Positions 10,520-23,115 of a DNA stretch of 64,000 nucleotides are shown piece by piece; the stretch's first letter is position 1; each line of letters opens with the position of its first letter. Position numbers and translations under genes: made by a program. The notes below the pieces were generated by a model. It was not told where the DNA came from, did not search any database, and saw only the letters and a list, made by a program, of their open reading frames with translations. Origin of the DNA: Archegozetes longisetosus (taxonomy: Eukaryota; Arthropoda; Arachnida; Sarcoptiformes; Trhypochthoniidae). The stretch spans positions 9,307,129 to 9,371,128 of the forward strand of contig JAEMBT020000007.1 in assembly GCA_018873245.2 (NCBI GenBank), written 5' to 3'.

Positions 10520-13500
10520 TTATTTTGGTGCGTATTGCGGGTTATTATAGTCGACAAAAACTCGAACCACTTCTCCCGAATATCTTCTTTGATGAGGCAT
10601 AAAATAAAAATCTGGCTGAAGTTGTTGTGAAAATGAATGATGGAGATAAGATCTATTATATGGCTCTTTGCGGTCATGTGTCGCGTACGCACTGGTAAAT
10701 TCATTTCTATTTGAACGTGAAGATAGGTTTCTCTCTAAAGTGGCACTTATGAACTTTTGAGGCATCTTTTCTCCCATATTCTTCATATTCTGCTTCTCAT
10801 GACGACTTGTGTTTTGTCCGTTTGACTTCATTGGGGCATCCGTTTCGTCAGAAACCGCAAAGTTATCATAACTGTAACCACTTCTAGCAGTAGCTGCCGC
10901 ATAATCTTTCCAGTGAGAGTTAGGCATTTGTTTGTCCTGAAATTAGATGACTAAATTGTAGTAAATCTGTTTGTGATTAGACAGGAATATTTTACATTTT
11001 GTGGTTTTCTTTCTTTGGTTTTTCTGTCGCGCCATATCATACAACATGCCTGAATCAATACAAGTCCTACCAGTGCTGCGATACCACCAAAAATAATCAT
11101 CCATTTTAATTGTTCGTCATTCAAAAACCTCTTCTCCGAATCCTTATCATCGGATGTGCTCTCATTGTCTTCCACACTATTAGCTGTAGATATATAAAGT
11201 TATAAAAATCAATCAATCAATCAATCAACTTATCATATCATACCTTCTTTTCGAATGATCATTAGGTATTTAGGATCAACCTGGATATCTCCCAATTGTT
11301 CGTCACTTATAACAGAATATAAAGCGGTGGATAGTAGAGAAGGTATGACTGATTTCTCAGAGCTTCCTTGATCAGTAGTTTGTTGAAGAACTAATTCCAT
11401 GCCAGCAATAACACTATTTGATTCTTCTTGAACTCCTGTCAGTTCAGTGACTCGTAAGCTTTTATAAGATGGATAATTTTTTGTCAATTCTGCTTCCATT
11501 TGATTCTTAACATTCGTGATCATTGCTTTATATTCATCTGAGTTCTTCTGCCCTAATGCTGGTCTCCAAGCGTTTGGAAATTTCAGTTCAATTCTATATA
11601 AATTGTCGTTCGTTTCTTCAGAGTCTTTAGCTTTTGGCTGAATTGGCGTTAGTGTTGATTGCGACGTCGGATTAACTGTCGACTTCTTAACCTCCGGATC
11701 ATTGTGGTTATCTTCTGTTTCGGATACAGTTGATGGCGATGGAGAGGTTGTAGTGGTAGTCACTGGTTTGCAACTTCTTATGCAAACTCTTCGATCAGAT
11801 ATGATTGGGGTGACTTCATGCTTACGAATCCTTTTGTTGACAGCATTAAAAACACCTCCCATTACAGGGAACACCATATAAGGACAGTTTGTGTCAGTAA
11901 ATTGGAAGTCTCGGTTATCACCAGTTAGTCTTTTTCTGTAAAATCTCAATGTAGTTATTCCGTTCTCACGCCAGGCGGACATGTTGTACAGGTTCTGAGA
12001 CTGATCTAATGGAGGAGCTTCGTATGCACGCAGCCAACTGTCCATCAAAAAGAATCTTCCACTAAAATTGACACCAAATTATTACTCAATCAGTACTAAT
12101 ACACTTAAGCTTTTATATAAACTTTTGCTTAAAATTCAACAACTTATCCTTAAGTGATTTAAAAACGTGAGAATATTTCTTATCTAAGACTTAAACAGCT
12201 TTTAAACATGGTTTTCATTGGAACTAATTGTATAATTGATGAAAATTGGTTAATCTGATTGTGTGCCTGGAGTTTACATGTTTTCTGCGTTATTAGATGT
12301 TTACACGACTCGAAGTAAAACAAATTTTAATTAATTTAAGCTAAAACTAGCTAAATATATGTTGAAAACAACAAGCAAAATTCGATTCAACATCAATTTT
12401 AAACTTAAAACTGGGACAATAGATAGGAATAACTAAGTTTCGATTGTCTAAAACTATGTTCTCGATCTAATTTTCAAGTATCTGATTAAAACAACATTCA
12501 AGTTAACGGATCAGATTATTTTTGTTCTCAAATACCCACGATTTCAAGCGCTTTGTCATTTATAAAGTCAATAAAAATAGATTATATTTTTTGAATATCA
12601 TTATACTTATGCTTCTATAAGCTAATATAGCCCTTATGCTAATATTTTTCAACCCATTCTCAACGAAACTGAGTTTTGGTTCAAAAAACCTTTTCAAACT
12701 CATTTTCAATTAAACTAAGTTTTCATTGAAATGTTGACAAATTTCAATTCCGTATAAAGTTTTTCAATAAATTGTTTGGTGGGTCGCAAAACTTTGCAAG
12801 TTTTAATAATGTTAAGCAGTTGATTGCTTGAGAAAAGTTCGACCCATTTTCAATTGAATTATTATGATTCTTTTCTACAAGTATTTGATTTGTTGCTACA
12901 GATTCAAAGTGAGCAAAAAACAATCCATTGATTAAAAAACACATTTTTAGATATACCTATCATTTGCATCAAAACAACTTCGCCCTTAAAATCAGTCTGA
13001 ATTTCGAAAGGCTCATTATTCAAAATTTGAATTTTAGTTCAAATAATTATACTCTAAACAGATTTTTTTAGATATCATATTTCTTCTTCAAACAACAAAT
13101 TATATTATGAATAATAAATAGCTATGAATAGGAGTTTCCAATTGAATTTCTAGCTCTTAGTTCAAGTACTAATTTGTAACAAAAATCAAAACATGTTGAA
13201 AAGCCTGAGGATTAAGCTGAAAGACTAAACTTTGACACCTGCAATTCGAACATATTGAGCAAATTATTTGCATAGTATAATAAACAACTAAATCTAATCC
13301 TCTATAAAGTTAACAAGAATTATAGAAGTTAGGAGAGAGATAACAAGCATCACATGTTTATTGGATTGCTATCAGCCAGCATTTAAAATAAATGTTTAAT
13401 TAAAAAATATTAAAAGTCATATTCTTGCCTCTCTTCGACTAATCCCAATATGGCATCAGTTTCAGGCATGGCTTGATTTTCGGAGAATCCAATACCTGTC

Positions 13501-13814
13501 CATTTGTTCCTGTTCTTAGTACTAATAGTGAAGATAATTTCATCAGTTTGATCGATGTACTCCCATGTGGCTTTATAATCACAGTTAAAGTTATTGCAAT
13601 TTTCAGGTGACTTCCATTCACCTCTACATAACAGTTCAGTTTCATATTGAGTATCTGGCTCAGCCTCTACCATTGATTTTACTTCTGGTGATGCTTCTGA
13701 TCCAGATCTTACCGAAACATCGGCACTAACTGTATAGCATTTGATGATCAATATAACGATTGATATTAAATAAAATCTCATTTTAAATGTTCTAATAGTA
13801 ACAGTTTTAGACAT
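10520..13814 (-). CDS. DOMON-SEA single-pass membrane protein
   Basis: Four exons, joined on the minus strand: 13814-13429, 12061-11244, 11183-10996, 10936-10520. Phases agree and give 602 residues. A signal peptide (MRFYLISIVILIIKCYTVSA) is followed by a DOMON domain split by intron 1, with hallmarks WTGIGFS, ETDAILGLVEES-GRFFLMDSW and TTLRFYRK. A Thr/Ser/Pro-rich linker with a run of threonines comes next, then a SEA-like segment (from about KFPNAWRPALG). A transmembrane helix (IIFGGIAALVGLVLIQACC) and a Ser/Asn/Tyr-rich cytoplasmic tail of about 150 residues complete it. DOMON domains bind haem or sugars at the cell surface. The exact ligand here is unknown and I recognise no named orthologue. 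Intron 1 (1366 nt) needs a GC donor (AG|GCAAGA). I place the start at the first ATG; the next in-frame ATG would give a cleaner signal peptide. Confidence 0.82.
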
Positions 13815-16116
13815 TTTGTCAGCACATAATAGTGAAGGCTTCAGTTGTACCAAAAGTGAGGTTAGTTTTTCAGTTCAGTTTACCTATTTTGTTATGACAA
13901 ACACTTCAAATGAGTCAATATTAAGGCTTATCAGACTAAACAAAACTATATTTTTAAGGCTTACCAAACTTGACAAAACTATATTTTGGCTGAGCGTTTT
14001 GTTTCAATCGGCCATTATTTTACTCAAAACAGTCTCTCAAATGAAATTACTTACAATGAACTTCTTTCTTCGCATCCGTTTTTGATGTTATGAAACTTCG
14101 TTATGTCGATATCAGTTTACACCAAACAATTAATAAAATCAATTAACATATTATTGAAATGATTAGAAAAGAATTGATTGAAATTAGATGAAGAAAAGAG
14201 AGAAAAAGATAGAAAAAATTAGGAATCAGGATTGAAGCAATGTAGATTTGAACATTAATTTAGTGTATCATTACGTTTCACATTCCTCATATCGAGGACA
14301 CTGTACTGCCCCGCAGTTCCCTCTAAACAAACCCTAAGGCATGCAGTTTTCCTTTTCAAAAACCTGTTTCCACCGTTACTTCTAGTTTACCAGTTTTTCT
14401 CTTATAATTATTCTTTAATAACGTTTATGCAAAATTACTTCTATTCTATTCAACTCTCTTTTAAACGTCTATCCTCTTCACTACTGATGACTTCATTTCT
14501 AAAATAAGCCGACTTTCAAACTCATTTATCCGTTCAAATCATCTTTTAGTTAAATGAAAACTTAATAGTTTGACTCAACATCTTATGCTGTTATGTTAAA
14601 TGCATTTATGAAACTCCTTTTAGAAGTTTAATTCAATCACAATGATTTCTCACTTTGTGCAAACCCTAAACTGAACCGACTGTAGAATGAGATTGGGAAA
14701 AATCAAAGCTATAAATATACCGATAGCCATAACAAGAGTTATTGTTAGTCTCTAACTAGTCATTATGTCCCCAAAAGTCACGCTCAATGATTTTCAATCA
14801 ATACAATGATTCAAAACTTGATTTATGAAATATGATTTCGAATTGCACTTAAATTTTGATCTCACCCCAAACAGATTTTGATGATTGAAGTGTTTGTAAA
14901 ACCAATTTTATACGGAAATCATGCACTTTAAACTCATTTAGATTTGACTAATATTTTATTCGCTTATTTTCAAGTTTATTAACCCTTTACAACACACGTT
15001 GATTTGAAAACATAGGTTTAGATTTTTAACTCAGTTCAACATTTTAATCAGATTTATTTGAGCTGATAAAACTGATAAAGATAATTTATTTATTTGAAGA
15101 TAACTATACAATTGAAAACTTAACAATCGTTGGTAGCAACAAGAAGTTCGTTGCTATGTCAATCTATCTGCCATGAGCATCTATTTGTTGCCAAATTTGA
15201 TTTTTAATTTGCTTTCACCACTATATTTAATGTGAAATAAGCTTCCTAATATCTTCAGATATTATGGTCTAATGGAAAGCATGCTATCACTTCTGGTTGC
15301 TATCGAGAATTATTAAGTCTTCGAGTGTATATTCATTGACTTTCAAATAAAAACACTTAAATTTTTGCATTTCATTAATATTGTGAATGATGCAGATGAG
15401 GCTCAATTCAGAATGACGTACGCATTAATTGAACTAATTTTGAATTAGCTTCGAACTTGTGAAATTGGTTCAAAAGTCAAGTTGAGGTTTGACTTAAGAT
15501 TAACTTGATTTTTGTACAATAAGTGCAAAAAAGGGAATAGTTTTAGGCTATGGCCTTCAATATGACTTGAGGACTGTTATTCAGTGAGTATTGCAAAACA
15601 CGCTTCGATACATTAAATTTCTTAAGCTATTGTTTAGTTTAGGCCTGTTTTAGATCATATTTTGGTCTCGTATTAATTGAGAGAACGTGATTCTTAGTAA
15701 CACTCCCAGATTCAAGAGAAACATTGACTCAAGTTTTGTTTGATTTTTGACATAATCTATTCCTAACAAAGACTTCTTTTCTACCATCGACTTGGTTTTT
15801 GAAGCTCTCAGTTTACAATAGAACAGACACGAGAAATACAATATGAGCTCTGATAATACTTATGATTATTATGCAACTTATTACATAAATTTAATACTAC
15901 AATAATTATAGCTGTGGTATTGTCTGCAATTTTTCCTATTTCTGTTTGATTGGTATTTCTGAACAAATAAAGAAATATTTCAATTGTTTGCACTCCTGAA
16001 CAAATAAAACCAAAATACAATGCACTGAATCTAAAGTATAATTATTGGAATAGTTGTGATCTAATCTTTTGCAACTTTTCTAGCTTAACAGAGTTTGGCA
16101 AAAAGTACTTTTCAAA
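13815..16116. other. Intergenic, no gene recognised
   Basis: About 2.3 kb separating two minus-strand genes. Frames at 13816-14085 (+), 15650-15841 (-) and 15808-16020 (-) are AT-driven and partly antisense to the DOMON gene's 5' end. The sequence just above 13815 should hold that gene's promoter, but I see no sharp core element. Confidence 0.45.
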
Positions 16117-18785
16117 CTAGTCATATTCAGATCCAATAGTAATACTTATTTCTTGTCCAACAATATACGTTTGATGATACCACTGATTGGTGTCCAGGAC
16201 AACTGCGCAGAAACAACAAAAATATAAATTTTATAAAAATATCTGAGCCAAAATCCTTCAAAGTAGAAAAAAATATCGAAAAAACAGAAGTTTTTATAAG
16301 ATCGTGATTCGCGTTCATAATTATGCTTTGGTTAATCAATCATTTGATAACAGTTTATTGCAAAACAAATAAAAACTTGAAGTTAACAAACATCGTTACT
16401 GTAATGATTGCAAGAGATTTCTTAGAAATTAATAGCAGAGTAGTGCGATAGGATTAAAATCTGAAATGTATTTATGAATAGCTTACTTATTTGTCCGGGC
16501 TCTACGACTACTCTTAACACTTGACAGGTTGTATAGCATTCAGGTGGAGGTTCGAGTATCCATAATTTGCTTCCCTTTACCTGCGCCTGCCATGAGGGAT
16601 TGCCGACGTGATCAATCTTTCAAAAGATGGTCGATTAAAGATTAAAAATAACTATCAATGAGAATAAACTCTAATATAAAAAAGAAAAGTGAAATCAAAA
16701 TGACTGCAGACTTAGAAAGCACTTATTTGTTCACGCACTATAATTTCGAAATTATTGTCATTTCTAACAATTTAGTCTTCAGTATAGCTGTTGAGCACTC
16801 TAATTCAACAATTTTGTTATCTCAAGCATTCTCTACATTTGAATTGATAATAGGTTTGAAGTGACAGGTTTTTTGTGGAAGAGAACTAGTTTTATACGAT
16901 TTTGTATTGAGATATAGAAGCTAAGGATCTATAATATGATGTGAAAAAATAAAATGCTTCATAATTAGACTTAATCTAGCTTTTCTTTGAGATATTACAT
17001 GCATATGTGCGCCATATTTCGGACTACCCATGAATATCCAATCCATTTTTGTGCCTTCGGAGTCAAGAGGTAGGAAATATGGTCTTTGGTAATGCTGTCG
17101 AAGTAAGTTAGCAACAGATGGGTCGCAATTACTCCTGCAATAAATTATCCTTTATTCAATATTATATAGTATCTGAAACAAATACATTTTTGTCTTCTTG
17201 TACGCATTGTTATTGTTATCTCGGTTTTGCAGTCTTGCTTCCATGCCTTCATTTGTTTACTCAAAAACTTTCAACTTATGTGCATCTGCTATGACTGATG
17301 TTTGCATGCATTCGATAAGATTCTAAGCTGTGGGTTCCAGATAGTCATTCTCAATTCAGGCTTAAATATTCTTAACTCAACTCTCATATGTTTTCATTCT
17401 TGCCAATAGGAATGTAAAATACATTTATCGCGTTCAGAAAAGTATGAAGAAACAAAGGATACAGTTTTTCAACTTTAATCTAAGAGTAAGGTTTCCAATA
17501 GGAACTGAACGAGCGATTAATCCATCGTTTGAAATTTTTAAGCCTGAGATCAGAAGAGAGCTAGGAAGAAGTAAAGGTTAATAGGTTTATACCATCCGAT
17601 GTACCAGGATTCACTGCCATTTTCCAATCTCGCCCTTTCAGGACTCATATTTAACACTTCTCTCAAGTTTTTAAATTTCGTCTTGTATGGAAAGAACTGA
17701 CAATCACTGTCATAGCTGTCAAGTGCTGGGCTGTCTTCAGAATAAATATCTTTGAAAAAGTCAAATGAGAAGACATCAGTTGCCGTCCAGTTAAGCATAG
17801 CATCGGTTACTACGACAGGGACTCCACTATAAGCGTATCTATAAAAATAAAATATTCAACCATCAAAATTGTATTGATTCACTTTTTTTCAAGTGTAACA
17901 AGTTATTTAAAGCAGCGGAAATCAAGCAATTTAATAAATATAGAAAGTCACCAATATCTGATTTCCATCAATCGTTTTCAAAATACAGTCAAAACTTACG
18001 AAAACTGGAATAAAATTATTCTTCAAACTTGCACTCATACTTCTCAATAACACTTGAAATAAACAAAATGATTTTTGTAAAATTCTTTAAAATTAGCTAA
18101 TTACTTTTGCCAAATTAGCAGAGAAATAACAAGTGAATAAAAGTGGCAAGCTTATTAACTAATTTGCAAAATCCAATCAAATATCATATCGTCGGATAAG
18201 TAATATCTGTAATTTTATTGTAATGAGAGATAGGACTTTATGGCACTGACCCGACGATACTTTGAACATGAAAGTTCAAATTCATTGAAGTACATCAAAA
18301 GCTAAGATAAGAGGAGGGGAAATCTATGAGGGCAGTAGGTATACTAACCTCTCGGAAAACTGATCAGGTGTAAGATTTGCTACTTTTGGGACACTTTCAA
18401 GTTGACTACAAGCGTTGCAATTGAAGCTGGGCATAAAAGCATTTTGTAAAGAAGTTGGCATCGATATTGTACAATAAGTATTCTCTTTATCATAAATCGC
18501 TCTCCACCAAAACCATATTCTCGTAAATCCTTCTCGAGTGTGAAAGCCAGACATATAACAAGAGATAAGTATGAAAATAATAATAATAGCCACAGATGTA
18601 GCACTTCTTTGATTGTGCGACTTTTTCTCACACGATAAATCTATAAGCATTTGTATTGATTTCAATTTTCGTACAGAATCCGACTCTATATTCGATTCCT
18701 CAATACAATTCGATATCTTACTGAACTCATTTTCAGCGAATGTCAACTTTTTCACTTTTTTACTTTTAGCTGACATCGTGTTCAT
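16117..18785 (-). CDS. Membrane-anchored JmjC/cupin-like oxygenase
   Basis: Five exons on the minus strand: 18785-18349, 17838-17593, 17134-16999, 16616-16487, 16202-16117. All phases agree and give 344 residues. A basic N-terminal cytoplasmic segment precedes one transmembrane helix (about residues 62-80, SVAIIIIFILISCYMSG), so the catalytic part should lie in the lumen or outside (type II). The cupin core begins with SGVPVVVTDAMLNW. The Fe(II) ligands are present: His273-x-Asp275 (AHMHID, spanning the exon 3/4 junction) and His326 (NQWYHQTYI). Lys290 in KGSKLW is a plausible 2-oxoglutarate anchor. The JmjC/JMJD6-like superfamily hydroxylates or demethylates proteins. The substrate here is unknown. 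Several cysteines (CNAC, CYTTC) fit a secretory-pathway location. Confidence 0.82.
18187..18259. repeat. Small dispersed repeat with 9-bp inverted ends
   Basis: TATCGTCGG at 18187-18195 and its complement CCGACGATA at 18251-18259 bound 73 bp inside the first intron of the JmjC gene. The centre (ATATCTGTAATT ... AGAGATAGGACTTTATGGCA) recurs at about 57623-57671, showing a dispersed family. It is probably a tiny MITE or its relic. Confidence 0.5.
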
Positions 18786-20987
18786 CGACAATGTAAGATA
18801 ATTATCTGACTAAGTGAGAAGCTTAGCAGAATGTGTATCTGAAATATATGGTCAAATATATAAGAATACTTTAATACTTGTTATAAAAGAAAAGTAGTTA
18901 AAGAGTGACTGAATATAAGAAATACTTAGAAGAGAAGTGAAGAAGTTTATGTGGCGAGTTAATTGTACTAAAAAGCATTGGCTGAAAACATGAGGCGGAG
19001 TCATTCTAATGATGGTTACAATACTATGTCTTGACATGTTTCATGAGCTGCTTTTATTCCTCTGACTTCTCAGAGATCAATAAACACTGTAAGTCAACCT
19101 AAAGAGATCATAAAATACAGATTTTTTGCGGAAAGTTTTTTCATGTCGTTCAATCAATATGTGAAAATCAATTGATGCGGAGAAAAGTGAATCTTCAGTC
19201 AAACAACCATTTGCGAATCATTGACACCGGATTATGTGATAATTGTTTAATGTGTTTGAATCGAAATTTTCGGATCGATTTTAATTTTTGCCATTGGTTA
19301 TAAGGACTATTAAAATAAGTGGTCATTTCTTTGTATTATTTGTTATAAAAGAACAATAAGTTATAATAAGACTTAGTTATAATGTGAGTTATATTGTGCT
19401 GTCATTCAGTTGATTGAAGTTAAATATAAGGCTTAAGTCGACATTAGAAAGAGATGAAACGGAAAGGATAGAAACTTTTGTTCATTTTCTCACAAGACTA
19501 ACGCTTCTAACAAGTGATATCCGTTGACAGCTTAGTCCGTAAGTGCTTTTTAAAATACTTTGAAGGATATTTTTTCTCATAATAGCATTTAAAGTCAAAA
19601 GAAGTATAACTCTTAAGCTTAGAGATAGTTTTTTCATAAGTTTTAAGCCGAACCCTCTGCTTCTATTTCCAAGTAATAAAGTATTAAACTATCATAAGCT
19701 GAGGACAATGAACTTTTTCTTTGTAAATCAAACTGTTTACTCAATTGATGGACATTGAATGAAGCAAAATGTCACTGATTCATAATGAGCTGTAGCGCAT
19801 CCTTCAGAATCAGCTTCAAAAGAAACTGTTAGGATAAACGATTTTCTGATGCGATCAATTCAATAGAGAATAATTATGTTGAAAATATTCTTATTTAAAA
19901 GTATTTTAGTAAAATTGAGTTTTAAGAAAACAGGATATACTAGGATTATAAAAGGGTGGCATAACATGGACTCAAAGAGTTCATAGGAGTTCATGATTTG
20001 CTGTATTATCTCTTATAAAAGCATACGCTATACCTTTTGAATCATATGAAGTCATCGATGCATGAATATAAATACCTCTTACCTATTGTCGTATTATTAA
20101 ATAGTATTTTATTGTCAACAACTGATACAACAATTGTCAAATAGATATTGTGTTGAAATGGGTCACCAAAAACTTTCTCAACTATTACTAATTATAAGGT
20201 AACTAATCACAAATGTGCACAATCTTTTCACAATCATCATAAATTCCTCAAACCTTATTACCATTTCTAAACTTAGTTACAATTCTGTCTTCATTCCATA
20301 TAAACACAATTTTTAACATAAGGAGTTCGTTACAATTACCGTAAGTCTTACATTGACTCTGAGTTGAATTCGTATTGAAATTTTCAAAGTCATTGTCAAG
20401 TATTGAAAATAGAGTACTTCCTAATAGTTTAGTTTACTTTGAAATAACAAAGCCTCAGATTTCTGAATGAACTGAAATCAAGTATGATTTGCTTATCCCC
20501 AAAATCTAAATAATAAGTGAATGGAAAATCCTTTAAAAGCAATTGATGCCTTATTTGGAAAACCCGTAAGTTTAATGTTAGAGGCTTAGATAGAGTTTTT
20601 AATTTGTCCTACTTCTTGGTTGCAACACATTTTGCAAAACAACGCCTGCTATTCGGCTTCAAGTCTTCAGACTCGTTCAGACAATATAGTTGGTGCTAAT
20701 TTCAATGTGTTATTTATGCTTTTATTAATACTTAAATACCTGTAACTACGACCCAAATAAACAGTCCTACATCTCATAAATTTTCCATGTGTTGCTCACT
20801 ATCGGCTAATTTTCATGCAATTCGTTTCATACAGTTTCCTCTCTTATTTATTCTGTCTATAAAACCGAAAGTTTTCAACAAATCTTCAATCTTTCAGACG
20901 GACCGTCTGTGATATTAGTGGTGTTTTGGTGAAATTTGACAAAAGTCGATAAATATTAAGAGAAAGAAAGAGAGAGAGAGTTTGTGA

Positions 20988-21137
20988 ATGCTAAATAAAG
21001 AAAATCCTCCTACATCTGATCTAGACTTAGCCACTGGAATGATTGGTGTTTGGATACAACTCCTCCTTGAATCGACTGTAGTACTTGTTTTAGCGCGCTG
21101 TCGATCCTATTCATTACCTGCACTTCAAATCGTTTAA
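20988..21137 (+). CDS. Doubtful 49-codon small ORF
   Basis: ATG at 20988 after a purine-rich leader, TAA at 21135-21137. The product has a hydrophobic centre (GMIGVWIQLLLESTVVLVLA) that could be a membrane segment. Codon composition is slightly richer in GC than its surroundings. I do not recognise it. It may be a membrane micropeptide or chance. Confidence 0.15.
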   Translation: MLNKENPPTSDLDLATGMIGVWIQLLLESTVVLVLARCRSYSLPALQIV

Positions 21138-22651
21138 TCGTCTTTCAGTTATCCCATGTATTTTGTTTTAAGTTTATCCTTCTAATTCCTACGTGTCATT
21201 ACACTACAACTCTATATCAACATCGTGTCCACTCGACATTATTCAATAATTTGGTCAATAGTATTCATGTAAACTGAGTGCTCAAAATATTGAATCATTT
21301 GATCGAAGGATTGGCTGGCATTAAAAGGTTAGGTTTGGTTTTTTAGTATTGCTGTATTTAAACGATAGAGAGGGCATGATTCCAAAAACAAACCTGTTTG
21401 CTGAGGCATTAGAAATTGCCATTGCTATTTAGATAGTGGATAACAGCTTGTTTTCCACCTTTTAAGCTATAGCTATTGACTGCTAGGTCCTGTTGACCTC
21501 ATACCCTCCTGTTAATACAATTCAAATTAATTTACGTTTATGTCTTTTACTATATTAATCGAGTCATTCTAGATTTGAACTCACCCTATTCTAACTAATA
21601 CATCCTATTCTTCCACTCAATACAAATTTAATACTCAGTCTAGCTTAATGCTCATAATTGACTTTAATTTGAAGTTACTTGAAACCTAACACGATCTCAA
21701 ATCTAATGTTGCATGATTTGAAAAGTTTAAAATTGCAGATATATACGAAATGCATACGTGAAGGCAGTGTTGAAATGAATGCTAAGGAAATACCAGTCAT
21801 ATAAATGCAATATATGTTGTAAATACAATATGACACTGACTACGGCTAATTAATTTAATAACCATAACATAACTCATGCGTCTGAAGTAAACATGTACTG
21901 GAGAATAAGACTCAGCTCAACCTTTTTAGTTTTCGTCTACCAAACCTTACCCCCAAAACACTCAGCTTCGGAATTATACTTTAAAATCACGTCTCAATCG
22001 AAATGATGATAAATTTCATTAACGCTTGACAACTTGGCCTTCAATGAGTGAAAGATTCTGAGAAAAGAAGAGAAGAATGATATCATAAGCGTTTAGTATT
22101 GTCCATAAATAACCACTATAGGAAATCATCAAACAGGAAACCGTTAGATTGAATGTATTTGATCGTAAATTTTGAATTATTACAATCAGACTCGTTTGAC
22201 AACTCAGTTGTTTTCCTACGCTTTGATGTTAAATTCACTTTCAAGGTTTTAGACTTGTATAGAAATACCATTTTTTCGGTGGGAGTTATCAGTAAATAAA
22301 TTACATTTTCAAACGTAACTTCTTTCACACAACTCAACTAGTTTCAACGTTCAATTCCAGAGAATTTCACATAAGTTATAGTTTTTAAAAAACTCTTAAG
22401 CAAACAATTAGTTGGAAAAGTGTTTTGAAAGTAGAGAAATATGTTTACGTAAACAAGAAATTAGTCTCATAAAAATTATCTTCACGAATGAATGAACTCG
22501 ATTGTACATAGTTTATGAAACATTAATAATTTAAACAATATTAGTAATCGCAACGATAACTGGCTGGCAAAAAGCCGCTAAATCGAACATCCCTTATCGT
22601 CATATCACCCACTAGTTACCCAACCTTGAGCAATCAGACTATCCAACCCTT

Positions 22652-22657
22652 TATATA
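22652..22657 (+). promoter_or_regulatory. Putative TATA element for the TEP gene
   Basis: TATATA lies in the context CCTTTATATAGAC, about 460 bases ahead of the TEP start codon. A 5' UTR, possibly with an intron, would lie between. The assignment rests only on the motif and its position. Confidence 0.3.
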
Positions 22658-23115
22658 GACTGCTCAGCACTTTAATATCGTTTTCCCATTAATTCATTAA
22701 TATAAAGCTTGTATTACTGCTAATTTTAGTGACTCAATATCTGCTAATCTTTACAAAACTCTGATAGTATTTTGTGTTTATATTGAGCTTAAATCTAGTT
22801 ATTACAGTGTATTTTATTAACCAAGTTCTCAAGTTAACTTAATAGAACTTTGTGTGTGGTCCGAGTGTGTTATTCTCAACTACACGTCTATTTTAAAGCA
22901 TTTCAACTAAAGTTTGTGATAGTTATGCGTGAAAAGTCTTAAGCAAATACTAAATACTTACTTTTGTAAAATTAGAAGTTTTACTGAAACCTCGATTTCT
23001 TGTCAACGTTATTGAGGCGTTAACTAATTTTTAGTAATTTGTTAACATTGATTCTTACAGCCTATATTATTTCATAATCATTAAGAAGAGTAACATAGCG
23101 AATAGTGCATGAACA

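Larger units (their letters stand above)
18786..23115. other. Intergenic, 4.3 kb between divergent genes
   Basis: Separates the minus-strand JmjC gene from the plus-strand TEP gene. It contains a short GA-rich run at about 20960-20980, a doubtful short ORF at 20988-21137, and a TATA-like site at 22652 probably belonging to TEP. I see no other gene, tRNA or clear transposon. A minus-strand frame at 22116-22337 begins at a non-ATG codon and is dismissed. Confidence 0.45.

Noticed and set aside
12744-12944. 66-codon frame inside the DOMON gene intron
   Set aside because: AT-driven composition, no splice sites in the right phase, and the DOMON domain is complete without it.
16658-16864. Plus-strand 68-codon frame antisense to a JmjC intron
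   Set aside because: Low-complexity Ile/Asn/Ser-rich sequence with no recognisable domain.
22116-22337. Minus-strand 73-codon frame upstream of TEP
   Set aside because: Starts at TTG, not ATG; no family similarity seen.
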